Notes under the pieces: model-generated
Database searches by the model: none
What the model saw: only the letters and a program-made list of their open reading frames with translations
What the model was told of the DNA's origin: nothing
Shown here: positions 1-12,334 of the stretch, one piece after another
Position numbering within the stretch: the first letter of the stretch is position 1
Layout of the letters: every line of letters starts with the position of its first letter
Program-made: the position numbers and the translations under genes
Source: Lycium barbarum
Lineage: Eukaryota; Streptophyta; Magnoliopsida; Solanales; Solanaceae
NCBI RefSeq assembly: GCF_019175385.1
Contig: NC_083339.1
Span: 49,404,282-49,468,281 of the forward strand
Direction: 5' to 3'
DNA: 64,000 nucleotides

Positions 1-2780
1 AGCTTTTTCAACAAGATGCAAACCCATACCACAATTCATTCGCACTCAGCCAAAAGACCCAATTACCATGCCTCTAAAACACACAACGGATCTCACATAG
101 ATAAATCAAATAGCACGACCCCTTAGACATAACTAAACATAAAACATTCCGAATTGGTAAGATATTCTGCGCTAGCTAATCAAGTCGTTCCTTGAATCAC
201 ACTTTCTTAGAAGTACACAATACAAACCGAAACCAAGACTTACTCTTCCCAAAAAAGAATCCTAAATCATCCAGAAAACTCTAAGCTATTTCATCGAAAC
301 TTATCTTTCTCGTAGCCAACTTGGTCAGTCTTAGGTCTTCTTAACTCTTTAACTCACTTACCTGGGAACATACCATCGAGTACCACGTAGAGCAAGATTT
401 GCCAACATCCAATGACCAAAACGAAGCCTTATCACAATCCTAGAATCTCTTCAAAGCACAATCATTATCATTACAACCCATTGTACAAACCGAAAGGCTG
501 ACTCTGGTGAGACACCACAAGGACTACTAATAACAAACCTCAAAAATCAGGCGTTCCTTATCACATCCATTAAACTGATCTACTTGGAACCCATAAGTTC
601 CCTTAGAGCAACAAACTCGATCTAACCATTTCCATTCAAACCATAATGACCCACAATGAACGCACCATTTCAGAATATATTAGCAACCACACAAACTGAT
701 TCCAAGATCCGGAACCCATCATATTCTTACTGCGCATAGCAACCATAAGTTACCTCTCCCGGCTCTAAAATATGACACTCATCTAAATTGTTCTCAAGGT
801 ACCGGATTAAATCTTGCGAATGCAACCTCAAATTCCTTAACATTACCCAATATGCATACCTGGTACAACCCGAATTTTCCAACACTAAGGACATATGTGC
901 TCATAAATCAGTCTTTTAACTATCAAACTTTCCATTGTAATACCTCAATAACTCATAATACTTCTGACCGCATCAAAATCTCACAATCCGTGGCGCTAAT
1001 AGGCATCATCACTTCGGACCCATAATATCCGAAGTCATTCCGTCAATGTTGTTCATAACACAAAACACTAGCAGAACACGATCCCATCTCGGAAACACTG
1101 ATAGCCATAACATTCTAAGAATTTCTACAAATCCTTTCTCTTAAACACACATTAACTCATTCACTTCAAAGTACTGCGAAACTATCCAAAGGGGTACCAC
1201 CCAAGCCACTTCCGGTAAATCCAACATGTCGGTTATCTAAAATCTCACTTCTCACTCAACTGCTAGACATAACTTCTTATCACTTACCCATTCCGTAAAC
1301 TTACTTTCTCAAAATTACACAACAATCACAAGCTCGTCTATTCTATACTAGACAACAATACCACCATTCAATTAGATTCAAGTACTCCTAAAGGCGTACC
1401 TAATTTTTGCCACCCTCGACTAACACTAACCAATTCTTGAAGCCGCTAAATCAATTATCGCAAATCATAAGTCTTGCACACTACCGAACCAACCTTCGGG
1501 ATAGAATCACACCACACTTTATCGGAGTCTAAACTGTAAACCGACTAAACTCTAAATCCAACAAAGCACATACTTGGTCTACAATGACCTATTTTCCTCT
1601 ACCAAGGTTCCCTTATTCCATTCCTTATTTTGAATTTCAAAATGATCCATATAACTCGAATAAGTTCAAGCCTCATCTCTGATTCACTAAATTAGAACGT
1701 CTCCATTGTCGAACCTAAACACACCTAACCATTCAAGCGACTATACCATCAACTCAACCGGATAACAACACCGATAAACAACAAAACTCACTGAAGCCAC
1801 ACAACAAGCACAAAGGCTCTCAGCCTCAATCTGATACTGGACATAACTCCTGCAGTTGCTTGGTTACTAGAATCTCACTCTCGTAATAGTCACAAACACA
1901 TTCTCACAAGCGTGCCAGATACCAATTATTTCCTTCTTAGTGCTCAACAATTTTCTATCCAAATCCTCTTTATCACGACTTAATTCCATGTACACAACTA
2001 GTACCAATACCAATCCCCTTAAGAATTCAGACTCTCTAGGCTCTCTCACTATATCGTCCCTTTAGTACTTACTCTCAACTTCTCTTATCTACCACACGCA
2101 ATCACTATACTTATCGAATCTAGTAATCTCTAGCAAACTCACACTCGTTCTCGCGTACCAATGCTAAAAGCTTAACTGTTGAAGAATCATTAATCTGCCA
2201 CAGATTCACAGGTGCCACACATACCATCACAACCCTTGTTAGAGTTAAAACCCCTTTTTTTCAAAAACCAATCCTATCAACAAGCAGATCGCTCTTACTA
2301 AGACCACATGCATTAACCATTTTTGAGCAACTGACCACTAGGATCACAGATATCCTTCGGCTCTTATTACCAACTCCACATCTCTCAACAAACCACAATG
2401 AAACAGTCTTAACCTAATTCCCACAAAGGAAACTCAAACAAGAACTAAAACTAAACTTGGTCAAGCGTCTGAATCATGACGACACATCTCATATCATATT
2501 GCAACCCGACATACGAAATTGATCGTACATAATTTAAAACGGGTTTCTGCCATTCGAGGGAGAATACAACAAGAATACAGAGATACCAATTGGAATCGCT
2601 TAGATACCAATTGGACCCTACCGAGATACCAATTCGATCAAAGTAGCACAAATAGAAAGAATGAATGGAGTTTCTCCTAGGATGCCTCACAGCCTGTCGT
2701 GGATGGGTACAGACGTCTCCGTACAATTCCACGAGACTCTACTACGCATTGCTCTTATACCTAGTAGACCTGAAACCTAA
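1..2780 (-). mobile_element. Degenerate internal region of a minus-strand LTR retrotransposon
   Basis: This lies downstream, on the minus strand, of LTR A and its primer site, so by position it should be the internal region. The first 300 bases (about 2500-2780) resemble the leader at 10990-11160, sharing the ACGAGACTCTACTA-type stretch and the CAAAGTAGCAC block. Further left I recognise no gag or pol domain on either strand and no long open frame. The plus strand is very G-poor and C-rich (5 G and 18 C in the 60 bases from 601), as in LTR A, which agrees with a minus-strand element. It could be a decayed internal region, a non-autonomous derivative, or an unrelated repeat joined to the leader. 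Confidence 0.45.
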
Positions 2781-2792
2781 GCTCTGATACCA
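2781..2792 (-). other. Primer-binding site (iMet tRNA type)
   Basis: On the minus strand this reads TGGTATCAGAGC, the complement of the initiator-Met tRNA 3' end used by many plant Ty3/gypsy elements. It sits four bases inside the end of LTR A and fixes that element's orientation. Confidence 0.85.
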
Positions 2793-3147
2793 ATTTTTCA
2801 CGACCCAAATCGGGGTCGCGCGAGAACCTACCTTTCCCACCTCAGTAGGCGAACCCTCTATCGAATAACATACAATTGCACAAGGACAATCATTCTCACT
2901 AAAGATAAATGACAGTAATAGTAAAACATCATAATATATATTTAATAAACTCAAGTATTCATATGATTACATACTCAATCCATTTTTCCATGACCTGGTC
3001 TAGACTAATACAAGAGTAACTAAATGAATTATGATTTCCACTATATTCTAAGACTCAACCTCCATCCCGGAATGAAGTGGGAAGAGGTCTTCAAGATCGG
3101 TACCGCGCATTTTTGCACACGTCTCAATCAACCACCTGAAATAATCT

Positions 3148-3172
3148 ACACCCCGAAAAGGGTGTAGCAGGT
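3148..3172. repeat. Inverted repeat in LTR A
   Basis: CTACACCC and GGGTGTAG face each other around a short loop. It lies next to the counterpart of the conserved LTR hairpin block (3179-3201). Confidence 0.6.
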
Positions 3173-3772
3173 GCAATGTCAGTACAATCCACGCGTACTA
3201 AGCAAGTATCATAGGCCGACAATGGTTAGTAACACGTATCAGTAAAAACAATCACAGATAAAAATGATAACAACCAATCAAGTCATACGTCTATCTACCA
3301 CACACTGTACATAAATACTTTTCAATCATTAACTTCACCCCAATAATCACCAGCCAATCTCACAACAATCTCGCAACTCACATATCATTAAATCGTTCGT
3401 TTTAGTATGGTAGTCAACCCATCATTAAGACACTCGTTATCCTACATCACACAGAGATCAAACATATAACTAATCTTATGGACGGTCTATGGCATAATTC
3501 AACAAGTTCAATCAATAAATCCAGATCTAAGGACACGTCATTGCCTAAGTAAAGCATCTAATCCCAAATGTGCCAAGACTGAACATATCAAGTCCGAATC
3601 CAATACCACAAGTACAACACAAACATCTCAAAATCAAATCGCAATGCAATGCAATGCCATGCAAATGCCGTGTACACATGAACTCAAGACGGAAATATCG
3701 ACGTCTTGGTAGCATAACCCAGTGTGAAGTCTAAGTGCCACCCGTCCCAGATCTTTGCCCAACAGAAAGACG

Positions 3773-3842
3773 GGACCTCGAATCTTTGCCCATGGGGGGT
3801 TCTCACCGGACCTCGAATCTTTGCCCATGGGGGGTTCTCACC
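3773..3842. repeat. 35-bp direct duplication
   Basis: Two adjacent, nearly identical 35-base units, each with CCTCGAATCTTTGCCCATGG, start at 3773 and 3808, inside LTR A. Confidence 0.85.
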
Positions 3843-3919
3843 GGAGTCCATGCACTAATAATGATTCCAGAAATATCATCGGAATTGACCATGTAACAAC
3901 GATGCCGGAATCGATCATT

Positions 3920-4180
3920 GGACATCGGCCATCTCACAATTACTCAAGTAAAAGAGTTTATCGAGTATCAGTTTCATACATTCAACGATTCCGAAATTGG
4001 TCTACGGACATCGGCCTTCTCACAATCTCTCAAGTAAAAGAGTTTATCAAATATCAGTTTCAGACAATCAACGATTCCGGAATTGGTGGTCGAACATCGG
4101 CCTTCTCACAATCACTCAAGTAAAAGAGTTTATCAAATATCAGTTTTACTCAATCAACGATATCGGATCATCACCGGGTA
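3920..4180. repeat. 86-bp tandem repeat, three units
   Basis: Units start at 3920, 4006 and 4092, each beginning GRACATCGGCC and containing AAGTAAAAGAGTTTATC. The third unit decays near 4180. Open frames across this stretch are by-products of the repeat. Confidence 0.85.
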
Positions 4181-4258
4181 TCGGCTAAGCATCATGAATG
4201 AGTGAGAATTTATGCAATGCGTGTATCAACATCAGCAATCAAGTTCAATATCACAAAT

Positions 4259-4535
4259 ACCAACAATGGGGTACGCCAACAATGTATCATATCACAATAC
4301 CAACAGTGGGTATGCCAACAATATATCAATATCACAAATACCTAAAGTGGGTATGCCAACAATATATCCGAATCACAAATACCAACAGTAGGTATGCCAA
4401 CAATATATCCAAATCATAAATACCAACAGTGGGTATGCCAACAATATATCCGAATCACAAATACCAACAGTGGGTATGCCAACAATATATCTGAATCACA
4501 ACTATCAATAGTGGGTATCCCAACAATATCGTAAT
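4259..4535. repeat. 41-bp minisatellite, seven units
   Basis: Units start at 4259, 4299, 4340, 4381, 4422, 4463 and 4504, with core ACCAACAGTGGGTATGCCAA. It directly follows the 86-bp array within LTR A. Confidence 0.9.
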
Positions 4536-5759
4536 CAAGATGATAACAGAATCCAATATTTATCAACAACTTATGGCATCATGCGGGCACAATAGAACAA
4601 TCAAATGACAACACAGCGGGGTGGCTAATTCCCAATACGCAATAGGTTAATCAAATCGATATATATTATTACCACTTCCCTAGATCAACCTATTAGCTTA
4701 GGACAGGTAATCTCACCCTACACTCACAATCATTCGTCACCACTCAATCTGGAACTCAGTCACAATCATTAGTGCATTTTATCCTTCCATTTATCAACTA
4801 GATTCACTATTGATAGCACAACACAATTAATCACATATTACGGGAATTCTCATCATTAGACACAGAAATAGGTATCACCCGCTATTCCCTAGTCACATAA
4901 AATCCCCCGATTTTCAAGAAGGACACATCAGACATCCTAAATAATCTACAGGCCACAAGCCCGAACACACAATCACATATCAATACCATCCTAGGATTCA
5001 AGCCCAAATCTCCAATTCGTATACATGTATTCTCCGATCCTTCTAATACACAAATATGGGAAACTAACCGGAGTCTACCCAAAAGGAAACCATAACCTAC
5101 CTGGCAGCCGAACAGGTGCCACGAACCCACACATTGCCTTATCTTTCGAAGCGTCTCCACATAATGAAACTCTATCACATATGAATTCTATGTAAGAAAC
5201 TCTGAATAATGATACCTATATTGGCTAATCTGTTCGGGTCAAATTCTAACCCTTAATGTAAAACGGGTCTCAAGGGAAAAACGGTAATTTTATGATCAAA
5301 TTACCAAATTAAATACTAAAAGGTCAAAACCCATTACTTTAACTATAGGAATACTCAATTAATTCTCAAAATCATCATTAATATGAAAAACCCCAAATTT
5401 AGGCATAAACCCTAGCCTTTAATTCACAAATTAAGCCTTAGAAATGGAAGATTCAAGTTACTATAGCTATTATCCATCAATTCCATGCTTACCCATGTTA
5501 AATCCACCAACAAATCAAGGTTTTATAACCACAAGTTCATTATATAACAAAACCCCAAAACCCACTTAGGCTTCATACTCTAAGGAAGAATCTTAGCATA
5601 GATTAATGGTTAAGAGAAGTGAATAGATGATTCTAAGGCCAAGGATCTTACCTTTGTGAAGAACTAGTGGAAACCTCTCAAAATCGCCTCCCAAGCTTAG
5701 AGATATGAGAATGAAGTAATGACTTAAGGGATGGGGCTTTTAACACTTATTAATAGCAA

Positions 5760-5905
5760 ATTCTGCCCGTCGGCAGCTCCAACGGCTCGTCCAGTGCCCC
5801 AGCGCGACTGCTCCAGCAGCTAGGCTAGCACTCCAGCGCGACCACTCCAGTGGTTCGGCCAGTGCTCCAGCGGTTCGGCCGCGCTTCCGCGCGACACCAG
5901 ACACT
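5760..5905. repeat. GC-rich degenerate short repeats in LTR A
   Basis: A cluster of imperfect copies of CCAGTGCTCCAGCG and CCAGCGCGAC in otherwise AT-rich DNA. The matching place in LTR B (51115-51186 continuing at 62181-62330) has a different cluster of ATGCGG/CGCAAGTG words. On the minus strand both lie in the 5' third of the LTR, where a U3 promoter region is expected. Confidence 0.6.
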
Positions 5906-6421
5906 AGATTTTTCTGGTGTCTTCCAAAATTAAAATCGACCCTCAGAACCATCTTGGAACCTCCTGGACACAAACCAAATATGCAGATACATAAAAATGC
6001 ACTGTAAATGCCCTCGTAGCATCAGAATTCCCATTAGCAGTCTCGTTGATCGAGTCAACCCCCGATACCTCAAAACTACGAGTTAACCCCCGATACCTTA
6101 AAACTAACTTTCCAACCCAAGTCCCAAAATGCACCCGAGTGCATTGGGAACCGAAATGAATATGCACACAAGTTCTAAACGACCATCCAGACCCCTCAAA
6201 ATTAACAGATTTTCGAAAACAATCCTTTTACTCAAAAGTCAACTTTGAGTCAACTCATTTCCACTTAAAGCCCAATTTTTCTAGAAAACATTCTGAAGCC
6301 CACAACAATGCCTAAGAAGTCATGCCAACTATCTCCCCGAGTCAACATGAACGAGACTCAGGAATGAGTCAACGAGGGCAAAGGCGAAATAATCACGGTA
6401 ACGACAAAATGGGTCGTTACA

Positions 6422-8759
6422 GTAAGAGCCTATCACATTTTGTTATAATTAAAGGGATTAAAAATTGCTATTAACTAAGTACTAAGGTGTAAATTACTCA
6501 CCAGGGTTTGAATCCATGTTCTCAGAGTTTGCTTGCTTTTCTGTTTGCTTCATGATTAATATGTTTAAAACTTGTGTGATACATTTATGTGTGGACTTGT
6601 CTATGTGATGTGCTAGACTTCTTTTGAACTTAGGAAAAAGGCATTTAGTTAACCTAAGATTGGTAAGAACCCTTTGTTCTTAAACCTAAACTGTGGCACT
6701 TAGACTTTAGTGGGCATTGTAGTGTAACTTTGATTAAAAAGGCAAAGTTGTGCTCTGTCTAATAAGGTTTGATTCTATGTTGTTGGTGTGTTTAAAATCC
6801 TATCATGCCTAGAATTATAGGATGAAATACTTGAATATTGTGTCTATGCTTTTAAATATGAATAGTGATAAGCTGAAATTAGTTTGATGTTATTGTTTGG
6901 GGAAATGGTGAGTATTCTTAAAAGCAGTCTGGACCACTTTACCTAGGATGGTCTTTTTAAGACACCTCAAAGAGAGGGTAGGGAAGAGCCAAGCCTAGCT
7001 TGACTCATAGTACCTACCCTCCAAATGAGGGGTATCATGACCAACCTATGGACAATGGGGGGCATTCCTGTCTTGAGGGTATATTGGCCTTCCTTAAACA
7101 TCACCATTTTATCAAAGGGTTGGAAATAGAAAGAGTTGGGAAAATTAGCTTGTTTAAAGGTTTAAAGGTAACTTAGGGAGTTAAGAAAAAAGAGACTGGT
7201 CATTCAAAGAGGATGATTTTGCCTTCTTTTCAAGATAAATGAACTGGTTTAAGGCTGTTGACAAATAACTGCCTTGTTAGGAAATTAGAAATCCTGAATT
7301 GCTAGTAATTATTTTAAACCTCATAACATTCCTTTTTTTCTGTGAGACTTGTTGACATACATACCTACTTCTTTCTCCTTTTATTTCAAGTGTCAACTTA
7401 CATGTAATCTTGTTATGAATGAGTTCTTACTACTATTGTACTAAAACAAAGGTTCTTTTCTATGGTCTTTCCCTAGGAATATAAAGTTGTACAGTCTCAG
7501 TTTCATTTGATGTTGTTTGGTCCAGACTTCTTGGTGCTCTAATCCTGTTTTGGTGATCATAAATCATAGAATTATTCCTCTTTATCTACATCCTTCTACT
7601 GTGCTTTTGTAATCACCTTAAACCGTTCTTATTTCCTGTTATGAGGTCTGTTAACATATGAAGTTGATGAATCACTTATTTGATGTGTATAAGAGTTAAA
7701 GTTAGATTAGCTTTGGTTTGTCCTTGAGCACTGTTATGAGGGACAAGATTTAGTTAAGTGAATGGAATAATCTTGAGGCTAAAAGTTAAACATATAAAGC
7801 ATGGATATACACAAAATATGTATAGATTAATGAAAAGGAAGAGGAATATACACTTGGTATACACATCATATGTGTATATAATAAGTATACTATGTGTATA
7901 TAAGAAAATAGGCAAGTTATTGGTAGCATGTATATATGAATGAAAGAAAATGGCTTGTTTTGTATCATCTATTTGACTAAGTCTTAAAGCTGTTATGTAA
8001 TTTTATATATCATTGCATTATCATATCTGCCTCGGTTCCTTTGTCATGACTTTGGAGTGTACTTTTAATGTTGTTTGCATTTAAACTACTTCCTATGTGG
8101 TGATGCTTGTGCATAGATTTGGGGCTCTGATTGTATACTATGGCAACACTGGGTTTTGAGAGTTTGAGGTGGTTTGGGGGATAGGTCTAGCCACTCCCTA
8201 ATATCCAGCCATACCTGGGGTTCATGAAACCCCTTGGAACTTGTGCGGTGTCGGGAATAAGGGTGGTGAAAACCTTTTCCCATTGGTATGGTATGATTTG
8301 GAGTTTCCAAAGAAGCCAATAGTATATGATCAAGTCCTTTAATTATGCACTTGTAATCAATTGTGATCTATATGCATATGTGTATAGTTATGCTAGTAAT
8401 AGGTTCATCAAACATAGAATAATTCGATTCTTTTTTTTTTCCCTTCTCCTACTGCACGGCCATTTAGGCCAGAGTCCAACCAGCCTGTTGGGCCTAAGGC
8501 CCCATAGGAAATATTCTTTCAAATACCTGTTAAGTCCAAGAAGAGAAAGGGAAGCCAATATTATTGAAGGCCCAGTCATGGGTGTGAATGGCATGAAGGC
8601 CCAACGATGGGTAAAAATGGTCTATTAGGGTTTGGTACACCCCTAACATATCCCTTTTTTTCCTTAAATTTCATTATGCCAGCTCCTTTTGATTAAAGTG
8701 TTGTATTTGTATGATTGTAAAACAAAACTCACATTATTATTGGAATCATTTATGTTTGG
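6422..8759. other. Unassigned AT-rich sequence, possibly the 5' part of an Ogre/Tat-like LTR
   Basis: No convincing gene. The longest open frames are about 60-100 codons, overlap on both strands and match nothing I recognise. It lies between LTR A and a recognisable Ogre/Tat-like LTR terminus, so part may belong to that LTR; I cannot place its start. A small palindrome (TATACACAT and ATGTGTATA) is at 7858-7878. Confidence 0.3.
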
Positions 8760-9980
8760 ACTAGGCATCTTAGGTGAACGGTGCATATGACGTTTGGTTC
8801 GACCTTAGGCCCCAACGTGATTTTCAAAACCTGAATTAGTATAAACGCTTTCTAAAAGAATAAAAACGGCTAAAAAAAGTAAAGGAATAAAGAGTATTAG
8901 TTTCATATTTACTGAAAAACATATGTTGTTATCATTTTTTTTAAAACCAGGCTTAAACATTTTAACTAGAAAAATGGTTTTCCTAGTTATAAGTTCAGTT
9001 TTCATCTTTGTCAGTCCAGGCAGAAAAATAGGCTTTAAAAATTTGTGTAAATGATATGCTTTCAAAAAATAAGTTCTTTCTTTTGGACTAAAATCAGGCG
9101 AAAAATGATTTCTAAACAAATGCACACGCAGCGTATTTGTATATCAAAATACACATGTTTTCTGGTTCAATTCAGACGAAAAATGGAGTTTTTTTAGGGC
9201 CAAGGCCCAACTTAAAAAATCATATTTTTCAGGCCCAACTTAACCAGTTTTTTCAGAAAAAGGATAAGAGAAAAACATATTTTGGGCTGAGCCCAATAAT
9301 CAGAAAGAAATAAGACTTGGGCCAAAAACCCAACAAGGCCTTAACCATTTTTTCATAAAAGAAAAGAATATAAGTACAAAGGCCATGTCCAAACAATATT
9401 CTTAGGTTATAAACAAATTGGTTTCAAAAATAAGTTTCAAAGACCAAAAGTTATTTGGTTATAATCGAACCCTTGTAAATTAAATCCGTGTAAATTATTT
9501 GTAAATATAAAGTTTTAGATAAGGACGTTCTAAAAACGTATTAAACCGATTAACTCAGACCGTGTATGAGTCAAGCATGAACAAATATATTCATCCCACA
9601 ATTTTAAAGACTTTTTATCCTTACAAGAACTACTACTATCCTTATATATGGAAGGGACTAGTTTTACTCGAATATTATAAATCCAAATCTAAATACCCTA
9701 TACATAAAGGGAATATATTCAATTATTTTTTCAAAAACAAGATATGCAAAATGACAAACTCTTTTCGAGAAATAAACAACAAATAAACGGTTCACACAAA
9801 TACTCACACATTGGAATTCGAAGGCCAACGGCATAGTACGGATCCTTAATACCAGGGTGCCTAACACCTTCCCTAGGGGATCATCAGAACTTTTACCTAG
9901 AACTTTAGATTAAGAAGGATTTTTCATGATGTATGAATAAACCCTTCAAAACTGGTTTTCCTATTTTCCTTTAAATTAGG
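8760..9980 (+). mobile_element. 3' part of an Ogre/Tat-like LTR
   Basis: The stretch about 9856-9900 (GGTGCCTAACACCTTCCC, then a CCTAGAAC word) and the end before TGGCGACTC match the style of Ogre/Tat LTR ends as I know them from plant genomes. It is rich in GGCCCAA words. The internal part following it stops near the poly-C tract at 10049. The left boundary is not resolved. Confidence 0.5.
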
Positions 9981-9990
9981 TGGCGACTCT
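9980..9990 (+). other. Primer-binding site of Arg-tRNA type
   Basis: GTGGCGACTCT follows the LTR-like end. TGGCGACTC-type sites are typical of Ogre/Tat elements and differ from the iMet-type sites elsewhere in the window. Confidence 0.5.
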
Positions 9991-10048
9991 TTTAAAACAA
10001 AGTCCGAAAGAGCACCAACGAGTTTGAAGTAGATTTTTTGAGTGCTAA

Positions 10049-10071
10049 CCCCCCTCCCCCCCCACCCCCTG
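10049..10071. repeat. C-rich homopolymer tract
   Basis: A stretch almost entirely of C marks the junction between plus-strand Ogre/Tat-like sequence on the left and minus-strand gag remnant on the right. Confidence 0.8.
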
Positions 10072-10074
10072 CAA

Positions 10075-10991
10075 AAATGTGAACCGTAACACCCAGAAGG
10101 TCCACCAGCTGAAATCTACAATGCTGACTGAATGGGGTGGCCAAAATGGTACAGATGGATCTTGTCCAGATGGCCCCACCCCTAGATGAAGAACCACTGA
10201 AACTACTAAATTGCCGCATCCTTTTGTCGCCACACCCACCATGCACCTGAATCCTCGCAGACTCGACCTTAGTAGCATAATCAACCACGGACCGAAAAGA
10301 AGACCTAGAAGCCACTAGCTATAAGGTCGCTAGCTTCAACTGAAGCACCAACCCCTTGATGAACCTCCTCACTCTCTCTGCCTCGGTGGCTATCAACGAT
10401 GAACTCATAAGAATCCTCTCCACAGGTACCATAAAATTCGTACAACTTCGTTTTGGTAAACCTCATAAATAGATCCTACTTCTCATGAGTCATAGTTGGG
10501 CTAGCAATGGGCCTAGGAGCAAATGCAGGCGGTGGAATCTCATCAATCTGGGGTGTCATAGCTGCGGTAGGATATGCCCCATGGGTCTGGTACTGCTCTA
10601 GGGTCTGTCCTCCAGCTCTATTCTAAGACACATCTGGTGTAGCTGGATGGACACCCGGCCTAGGTCAACCCCTCAAGAAGACTCAAGATGTGAACCATGG
10701 CATCCTGCAGTACGGGTATGGAAATAACCTCTGGCTAAGCCTGGGCTGGTCCCAGCTCATTTTTCTCCATGGGCTCATCATCATGATGAAACACAAGCTT
10801 GAGCGATACATATCTAGCTCAGCCTGACCAGCCACAGGTGCTCTACCCCTGGCCAGTGCTGCCGCATGACCTCTACCTCTACCACGACCTCTAGCTTGGC
10901 CTCTGGCAGTAGGTACTAGCACCCCATCTCTCATGATTGTGGCACGTGTCCTCACTATCTGTGAGAAGTAAGAATAGAAGTCAAATACCAA
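10075..10991 (-). pseudogene. gag remnant of a minus-strand gypsy element
   Basis: On the minus strand the first part (10991-10684) encodes an Arg/Gly/Ala-rich N-terminus with GRGRGRG runs, typical of plant gypsy Gag. A short stretch like VLQDAMVHIL follows, then stop codons, then SSFRSVVDYATKVE and a Ser/Gly-rich piece (10315-10080) resembling the basic linker before the zinc knuckle. The knuckle and all of pol are missing; the sequence ends at the poly-C junction. It lies in sense just after a leader and primer site that abut LTR B, so it is the only surviving coding part of that element. Confidence 0.6.
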
Positions 10992-11160
10992 TTTGAATCG
11001 TCTAAATAACTATTTGAATAAAGTAGCACGAAAGGAGTGAAAGAAATTGAGGGTTCCTATATGTTCTATATCTCTCATAGATAAGTACATAACTTATTAT
11101 ACCAATCTTCAAGACTCTACTAGACATTGCTCTTGTACTTGTAAGACTGATGAACCTGGG

Positions 11161-11172
11161 GCTTTGATACCA
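11161..11172 (-). other. Primer-binding site next to LTR B
   Basis: On the minus strand it reads TGGTATCAAAGC, one change from the iMet-type site at 2781-2792. The adjoining leader (10992-11160) resembles that at 2580-2780, so both minus-strand elements belong to the same lineage. Confidence 0.8.
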
Positions 11173-11175
11173 ACT

Positions 11176-12114
11176 TGTCATGACCCAAAATCATGGGATA
11201 GTGCGGGCACCCATACTATCCCCCCGGTGGCGAACTCTTTACTTAAAACTATCTCATTTTAATTAACATTCATCAACGCGGAAGTAAACAGATATCATGC
11301 TAACAGTCTTAATATATAAATAAGGTCAGTGTGGAAGTACATAATACATAATAACCCCAAAACTTGGTCTGAAACTCGTACAAGAACTACTAATATAAAT
11401 ACATAGTCTGATAGAAAGTCTCAATACTAAACATATTGTCTCAAGAGTATGAAAGGACAGATATATAAGAAGGAGTCTCTGGGCTGCAGATCTGGCAAGT
11501 GACTCACCCTAGAATCTCTGGTAAGTGGCCTTGAGATCACTCGCGAGGTCGAGAAATAGAACCAGCAACGAACTCTGCACACAAGAAAAAGTGCAACAAG
11601 AGTAGTATAAGTATAACACTAATACTCGTAGGTATCATAGGCCGACAACGATTAGTTCACACATATAAATGGATAAAAATTAACAGATAGAATAGATAAG
11701 CAATCCAGCACAGTCAATAAACATGTTCAAGTATGAGATCAAATAAGGCATATAAGATGCCACGTACACAGTCAAATATGGATGGATGAATATAGATGCA
11801 ATTCAATGCACTAGCCAACTTTCCAAACCCATACACATATGCTAAGGGCAATGCCTCATATCTATGAACCATGGGGGACCCGCGAAGTCCATTTACCCTC
11901 GTTTCGACAAATAACCACAGACATGAGCACTCTCTCGCTCCGATAAATGACCTCGGATCACGAGCTCTCATCTCTCTTTTACGCTCTCTGGTAAATACCT
12001 CGAAGGCTACACTCACTCACTTATCATCATTTCAATTCAGAATCATATCAAATCACACATGCAATATGGAATGCATGGAATGTATGCCATGTATGAAATC
12101 AAACTCAACAACAC
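11176..12114 (-). mobile_element. LTR B, piece 1 of 3 (3' end on minus strand)
   Basis: Starts at the LTR end next to the primer site (TGTCATGACC on the plus strand) and runs to the insertion point of the retrotransposon array. The last five bases, AACAC, are one copy of the target duplication; the other is 50126-50130. Related to LTR A in end sequences and order. It carries the counterpart of hairpin 1 at 11610-11626, with AGTAT and ATACT arms around a seven-base loop. Confidence 0.75.
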
Positions 12115-12300
12115 TGTTACACCTCTCGTTTTCATGGTAGGAAAAGGTTTACGGCTCCCTAGTTGAGTATGCTCTGAAATAGAGACTTGTACCAAAGCCT
12201 TGGGAGGATAAGTATCTTACCCCGTGTATAGAGGTACTAGTAGGTATTCCAAGTATATTACAGGATTAGAAGTTGAATGGATTGAACCGATGTAGGCTGA

Positions 12301-12320
12301 GTAGATTCGGGGAAATCTAC
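12301..12320 (+). other. Seven-base-pair hairpin in U3
   Basis: GTAGATT and AATCTAC face each other around a six-base loop. The other LTRs of the array have GCAGATT and AATCTGC at the same place (22074-22093, 30523-30542, 48070-48089), a compensating change on both arms. Confidence 0.7.
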
Positions 12321-12334
12321 AAACACCAGACATT

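Larger units (their letters stand above)
2796..6421 (-). mobile_element. LTR A, 5' LTR of a minus-strand gypsy-like element
   Basis: On the minus strand the LTR starts TGTAACGACC at 6421 and ends ..GGTCGTGAAA next to the primer site; the terminal CA appears mutated to AA. It is related to LTR B: both start with TGTAACGACC-like sequence, share a block with GCCGAACAGGTGC (about 5107 and 50439), and end with the same primer-site arrangement. It is about 3.6 kb against 2.6 kb for LTR B, partly because of the tandem arrays at 3773-4535. The second LTR of this element is not in the window, so no target duplication can be checked. Confidence 0.75.

Noticed and set aside
2451..2732. 93-codon minus-strand frame as a gag start
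   Set aside because: Right position after the primer site, but the peptide shows no Gag motif and includes the low-complexity repeat of the leader.
3755..4419. Open frames of 63-122 codons on the plus strand
   Set aside because: They lie across the 35-, 86- and 41-bp tandem repeats of LTR A and reflect repeat periodicity.
7758..7968. Overlapping 60-codon frames on both strands
   Set aside because: AT-rich palindromic sequence with no codon bias or recognisable motif.
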